Source: an uncultured Lachnospiraceae bacterium (GTDB taxonomy: Bacteria; Bacillota; Clostridia; Lachnospirales; Lachnospiraceae). Taken from it: a DNA stretch of 8,333 bases. The stretch is taken from positions 1 to 8,333 of the forward strand of contig OMRN01000352.1 in assembly GCA_900313265.1 (NCBI GenBank), written 5' to 3'. The number at the start of each line of letters is the position of its first letter. Position 1 is the stretch's first letter. Shown here piece after piece: positions 6,083 through 8,333 of this stretch. Made by a program: the position numbers and the translations under genes. The notes under the pieces are model-generated. The model did not search any database. It was not told where the DNA came from and was given only the letters and a program-made list of their open reading frames with translations.

Positions 6083-6430
6083 TTAGTTTACTTTCTCTTT
6101 TACTTTCGCCTTCTTACCAACGCGGTCTCTTAAGTAATTCAGTTTTGCACGTCTTACCTTACCGCGGCGAACTACTTCAACCTTTACTACGTTGGGAGAA
6201 TGGAACGGCCATGTCTTCTCAACACCAACTCCGTTGGAAGTCTTACGAACCGTAAAGGTCTGACGGTTGGAGCCACCCTGGATCTTTAAAACGGTGCCTT
6301 CAAAAATCTGGATTCTTTCACGGTTACCCTCTTTAATACGGCCGTGTACCCTGACGGTATCACCCACATTAAATTCGGGAACTTCGTTCTTCAACTGCTC
6401 TTTTTCAAGTTCCTTAATAATTTCACTCAT
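6083..6430 (-). CDS. rplS: 50S ribosomal protein L19
   Basis: L19 is a large-subunit protein at the interface with the 30S subunit. The 115-residue product matches the family in length and sequence: an N-terminal helix '[14 protein letters not shown]', then '[22 protein letters not shown]', '[11 protein letters not shown]', the '[12 protein letters not shown]' signature, and the basic end '[15 protein letters not shown]' followed by a Lys-rich tail. The start is the ATG at 6430 with a perfect AGGAGG at 8 nt spacing. An in-frame ATG 14 codons upstream (6472) has no ribosome binding site and would add non-conserved residues across the Shine-Dalgarno itself, so I reject it. The gene has its own promoter (6514-6542) and is followed by a hairpin. 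It sits beside lepB-rbgA as in many clostridia, but trmD is not directly upstream in this window. Confidence 0.98.
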   Translation of the reverse strand: MSEIIKELEKEQLKNEVPEFNVGDTVRVHGRIKEGNRERIQIFEGTVLKIQGGSNRQTFTVRKTSNGVGVEKTWPFHSPNVVKVEVVRRGKVRRAKLNYLRDRVGKKAKVKEKVN

Positions 6431-6513
6431 GTTAAAAACCTCCTGAATTTCATCGGATGTTCTTGAAACCATACGGTACAGCGGACCATCTCTTTACTTT
6501 ATGCGACTTGAGT

Positions 6514-6542
6514 ATTTTACCATACAATTGTATGGGATGCAA
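6514..6542 (-). promoter_or_regulatory. rplS promoter
   Basis: On the minus strand a -35-like TTGCAT (6542-6537) is separated by 17 bp from a -10 box TAAAAT (6519-6514, five of six consensus bases). The -10 is preceded by TATGG, giving the extended form TRTGN-TAAAAT. Transcription should start near 6507, leaving a leader of about 77 nt before the rplS ATG. The leader has no obvious strong hairpin or terminator. The spacer is a perfect palindrome, listed separately. Confidence 0.75.
6520..6535. promoter_or_regulatory. Perfect 16-bp palindrome in the rplS promoter spacer (possible operator)
   Basis: CCATACAATTGTATGG is a perfect inverted repeat and fills 16 of the 17 bp between the -35 and -10 boxes. 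A dimeric repressor bound here would directly block RNA polymerase. Its core TACAATTGTA fits TACANNTGTA, the known operator form of the BlaI/MecI/CopY repressor family, but the regulator here is unknown. Its right edge also supplies the extended -10 TATGG, so the two functions overlap. Operator function is inferred from position and symmetry only. Confidence 0.5.
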
Positions 6543-6586
6543 CATAATTTTTACGAGGAATGACGGAAATAATTCTTATTTTTGTC

Positions 6587-8333
6587 TCACGAATCCGGCT
6601 TCTGCTTATTTTTCCGGAACACTCCGAAAAGAAGGAGTCCTAACATCACAAATACGATTCCCGCAAAACCTGCCAAAACCATTGAAAGCGCTCCCGGCTT
6701 ATCCTCACCAAGAACCGGAATCTTCGTAAGCAGCGACGGATAAAAACTTACCACCACACTGAATGAATTATTCAGAAGATGAAACAGTGCCGAAGTGAAA
6801 ATGCTTTTGCTCTTATAAACCATAAAGGCCATAAAACAGCCCATAAAGAACCCGGAAACAAACTGCAGAAGGTTCATGTGGTAAAGACCGAAAAGCGCCG
6901 CGGATACAATAATGGCAACGACAATTTTCGTCCGGTGTTTCAGCGTTCCGAAAAGGAATCCACGGAATGCCGCTTCTTCCGCAATCGCCGGACAGAATCC
7001 GACTACGAGAAGCGACGGGACAAATCCCGCCCCGAGAATGGTCCCCTCTAAAGCATCCGAACTTTCCTGCATGGCCGGAAAAACATGAAGAAGCAGGCTT
7101 AAAATCGTCTGAATCAATAAAAAGCAGCCAATCCAAATCACCACCGAGCCAAGCAGTTCCCTTATCCTCGGCATTTTCAGTGAATAAAGTTCCTTTATAT
7201 CCGCACGGATATATACGGCATACAGGAGCGGTACCATCAGGATAATAAACTGAACCAGTGCCGTTCCCCAAAGCCCCCATTTTAAGACCAGAAACGATCC
7301 GGAGTAGATCATAATAAGCATCAGTGCCGCAAAGAGAAAAATGATATCCCCGATTCCCGGAATCTGCCCTTTACGGATATTGGCCCTTGTTTCAAACAGG
7401 CTTACACCGTTTAAGCTTTCTCCGAAAAGAATGTTTTCGCTCGAGAAAAGGAAACTCATCATCATAACTAAAAGCACACAGTATGCCAGGTTGGAAAAAA
7501 GGACGATGGCAACCAGCTTAATATCATAATCCAGGGAAAAGACGGATTTAATCAAAAGAGCGATGTTGGTCACCGGAATCATTGCCGTAACCGGGCTTAA
7601 CTCAACCGTGGGAATGATTCCAGCCATCGACGCGAACATAAAAATCATCAAAATCGGGGATGTAATATTGTTTGCCTCTTTAAACGATTTGGCATAAATG
7701 CAGACACAAAGGCTGACGGCCGACGTAAACATCGCAAAAACAGGCAGGCAGACAAAAAGAGATATCACTGCCGGAACAAATTGTTTAAAGTCAAAACTTC
7801 CCAGTCCGAATCCCGACAAATCCATGGTCATAAACATATATAAGGTGACCGCAAACATGGAGATCAGATTTAAAATTGCCGAAAAGACCGCGATTGTCGA
7901 AACCGAAAGAAACTTGGAAAACATAATCTCGGTTCTTTTCACCGGCAGCGTCATGACGGTTTCAAGTGTTCCTCTCTCCCGTTCTCCTGCAGTTGCGTCG
8001 ATTGCCGGATAAATCGCTCCCGCTAAAACGGAAATAACGAGGATGAACGGAAGCATCATTCCGATTAAGGAACCCGCATTTTCTTCCTTGGAAGAAATGC
8101 TTTCCACCGAAATCGGAATCGGACGGAGTACCGCTTCCGATTCCCCGAAAAGGGAAACCAGGGTCTGATCCCGGAGTTCTTCGGAATATCCTTCGAGAAT
8201 TTTGGACGCATACTGGTATGCATTTAACGAAGAGGTATTGGAAGATAAATCGTAGAAATCCACCGAAAAAAGTGCCCCTTCCTTTGAAAGCGCTTCAAGT
8301 TCCTCTAAATATTCCTCCAGATATTCACTTTGA
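6587..8333 (-). CDS. ABC-2 exporter permease fused to CPBP intramembrane protease domain (5' partial)
   Basis: The frame stays open to the right edge, so the N-terminus is missing; 581 residues are visible (numbered from the codon at 8332). Residues 1-87 look like the end of a soluble extracytoplasmic region of a NatB-type permease. About six membrane helices follow (88 to about 300), with the ABC-2 signature 'GERERGTLETVMTLPVKR' near 116-133 after the first. A second multi-helix block, about 320-575, carries the CPBP (Abi) motifs: EEAAFR (452-457, EExxxR), FGLYH (481-485, FxxxH) and HLLNN (518-522, HxxxN). All putative metal and catalytic residues are kept, so the protease half is probably active. 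Such fusions are known in annotation but uncharacterised. The permease half should pair with a NatA-like ATPase, probably encoded just upstream outside the window. The substrate is unknown; peptide export with processing, or self-protection, is plausible. Confidence 0.9.
   Translation of the reverse strand, partial: QSEYLEEYLEELEALSKEGALFSVDFYDLSSNTSSLNAYQYASKILEGYSEELRDQTLVSLFGESEAVLRPIPISVESISSKEENAGSLIGMMLPFILVISVLAGAIYPAIDATAGERERGTLETVMTLPVKRTEIMFSKFLSVSTIAVFSAILNLISMFAVTLYMFMTMDLSGFGLGSFDFKQFVPAVISLFVCLPVFAMFTSAVSLCVCIYAKSFKEANNITSPILMIFMFASMAGIIPTVELSPVTAMIPVTNIALLIKSVFSLDYDIKLVAIVLFSNLAYCVLLVMMMSFLFSSENILFGESLNGVSLFETRANIRKGQIPGIGDIIFLFAALMLIMIYSGSFLVLKWGLWGTALVQFIILMVPLLYAVYIRADIKELYSLKMPRIRELLGSVVIWIGCFLLIQTILSLLLHVFPAMQESSDALEGTILGAGFVPSLLVVGFCPAIAEEAAFRGFLFGTLKHRTKIVVAIIVSAALFGLYHMNLLQFVSGFFMGCFMAFMVYKSKSIFTSALFHLLNNSFSVVVSFYPSLLTKIPVLGEDKPGALSMVLAGFAGIVFVMLGLLLFGVFRKNKQKPDS

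Noticed and set aside
6431..6472. Longer rplS start at the in-frame ATG 6472 (14 extra residues)
   Set aside because: It has no ribosome binding site, the extra codons span the perfect AGGAGG of the 6430 start, and L19 proteins begin near MSEII/MNxII.
6567..6581. AAATAA/TTATTT hairpin after the permease-protease gene as a terminator
   Set aside because: The stem is six A-T pairs with a 3-nt loop and no adequate T-tract in the minus direction; it is too weak to call.
6813..7280. 155-codon open frame inside the permease-protease gene, same strand, other frame
   Set aside because: Its translation is low-complexity Gly/Cys/Arg-rich with no family resemblance, and the overlapping frame carries clear CPBP motifs.

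Overview
All genes in this window lie on the minus strand, so transcription runs from position 8333 towards position 1. Gene content and order (rplS, lepB, rbgA, second lepB, rnhB, yraN, tyrS), AGGAGG-type ribosome binding sites, extended -10 promoters and moderate GC (mid-40s by eye) suggest a Gram-positive anaerobe of the Clostridia, most likely a Lachnospiraceae-type bacterium. This placement is inferred from gene order and protein flavour, not from a database search.

Layout in transcription order: (1) 8333-6587, the C-terminal 581 residues of a large membrane protein whose 5' end is outside the window. It joins an ABC-2/NatB-type exporter permease to a CPBP (Abi) intramembrane protease-like domain with all three motifs intact. 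(2) 6586-6431, the rplS control region: an extended -10 promoter whose -35/-10 spacer is almost exactly a perfect 16-bp palindrome, then a leader of about 77 nt. (3) rplS (L19), closed by a hairpin with a short T-rich tail. (4) lepB copy 1, overlapping by 4 nt the GTG-started rbgA gene. (5) An extended -10 promoter, then lepB copy 2 with a long acidic cytoplasmic head, rnhB, and TTG-started yraN. (6) A lipoprotein of unknown function, then tyrS. (7) A double-hairpin terminator region. (8) The first 36 codons of a PDZ/radical SAM/DUF512-family protein running off the left edge.

The middle block is a housekeeping cluster joining ribosome production (L19, the 50S assembly GTPase RbgA), protein export (two type I signal peptidases), genome maintenance (RNase HII, the YraN nuclease-fold protein) and tRNA charging (TyrRS). 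The rplS-lepB-rbgA-rnhB-yraN order is a familiar clostridial arrangement. Less ordinary points are the palindrome inside the rplS promoter, the permease-protease fusion beside rplS where trmD is commonly found, the two signal peptidases flanking rbgA, and the unrecognised lipoprotein before tyrS.

I saw no tRNA, rRNA, CRISPR array, insertion sequence, phage gene or T-box/riboswitch. The longest non-coding stretch is about 156 bp, and no plus-strand reading frame looks like a real gene.
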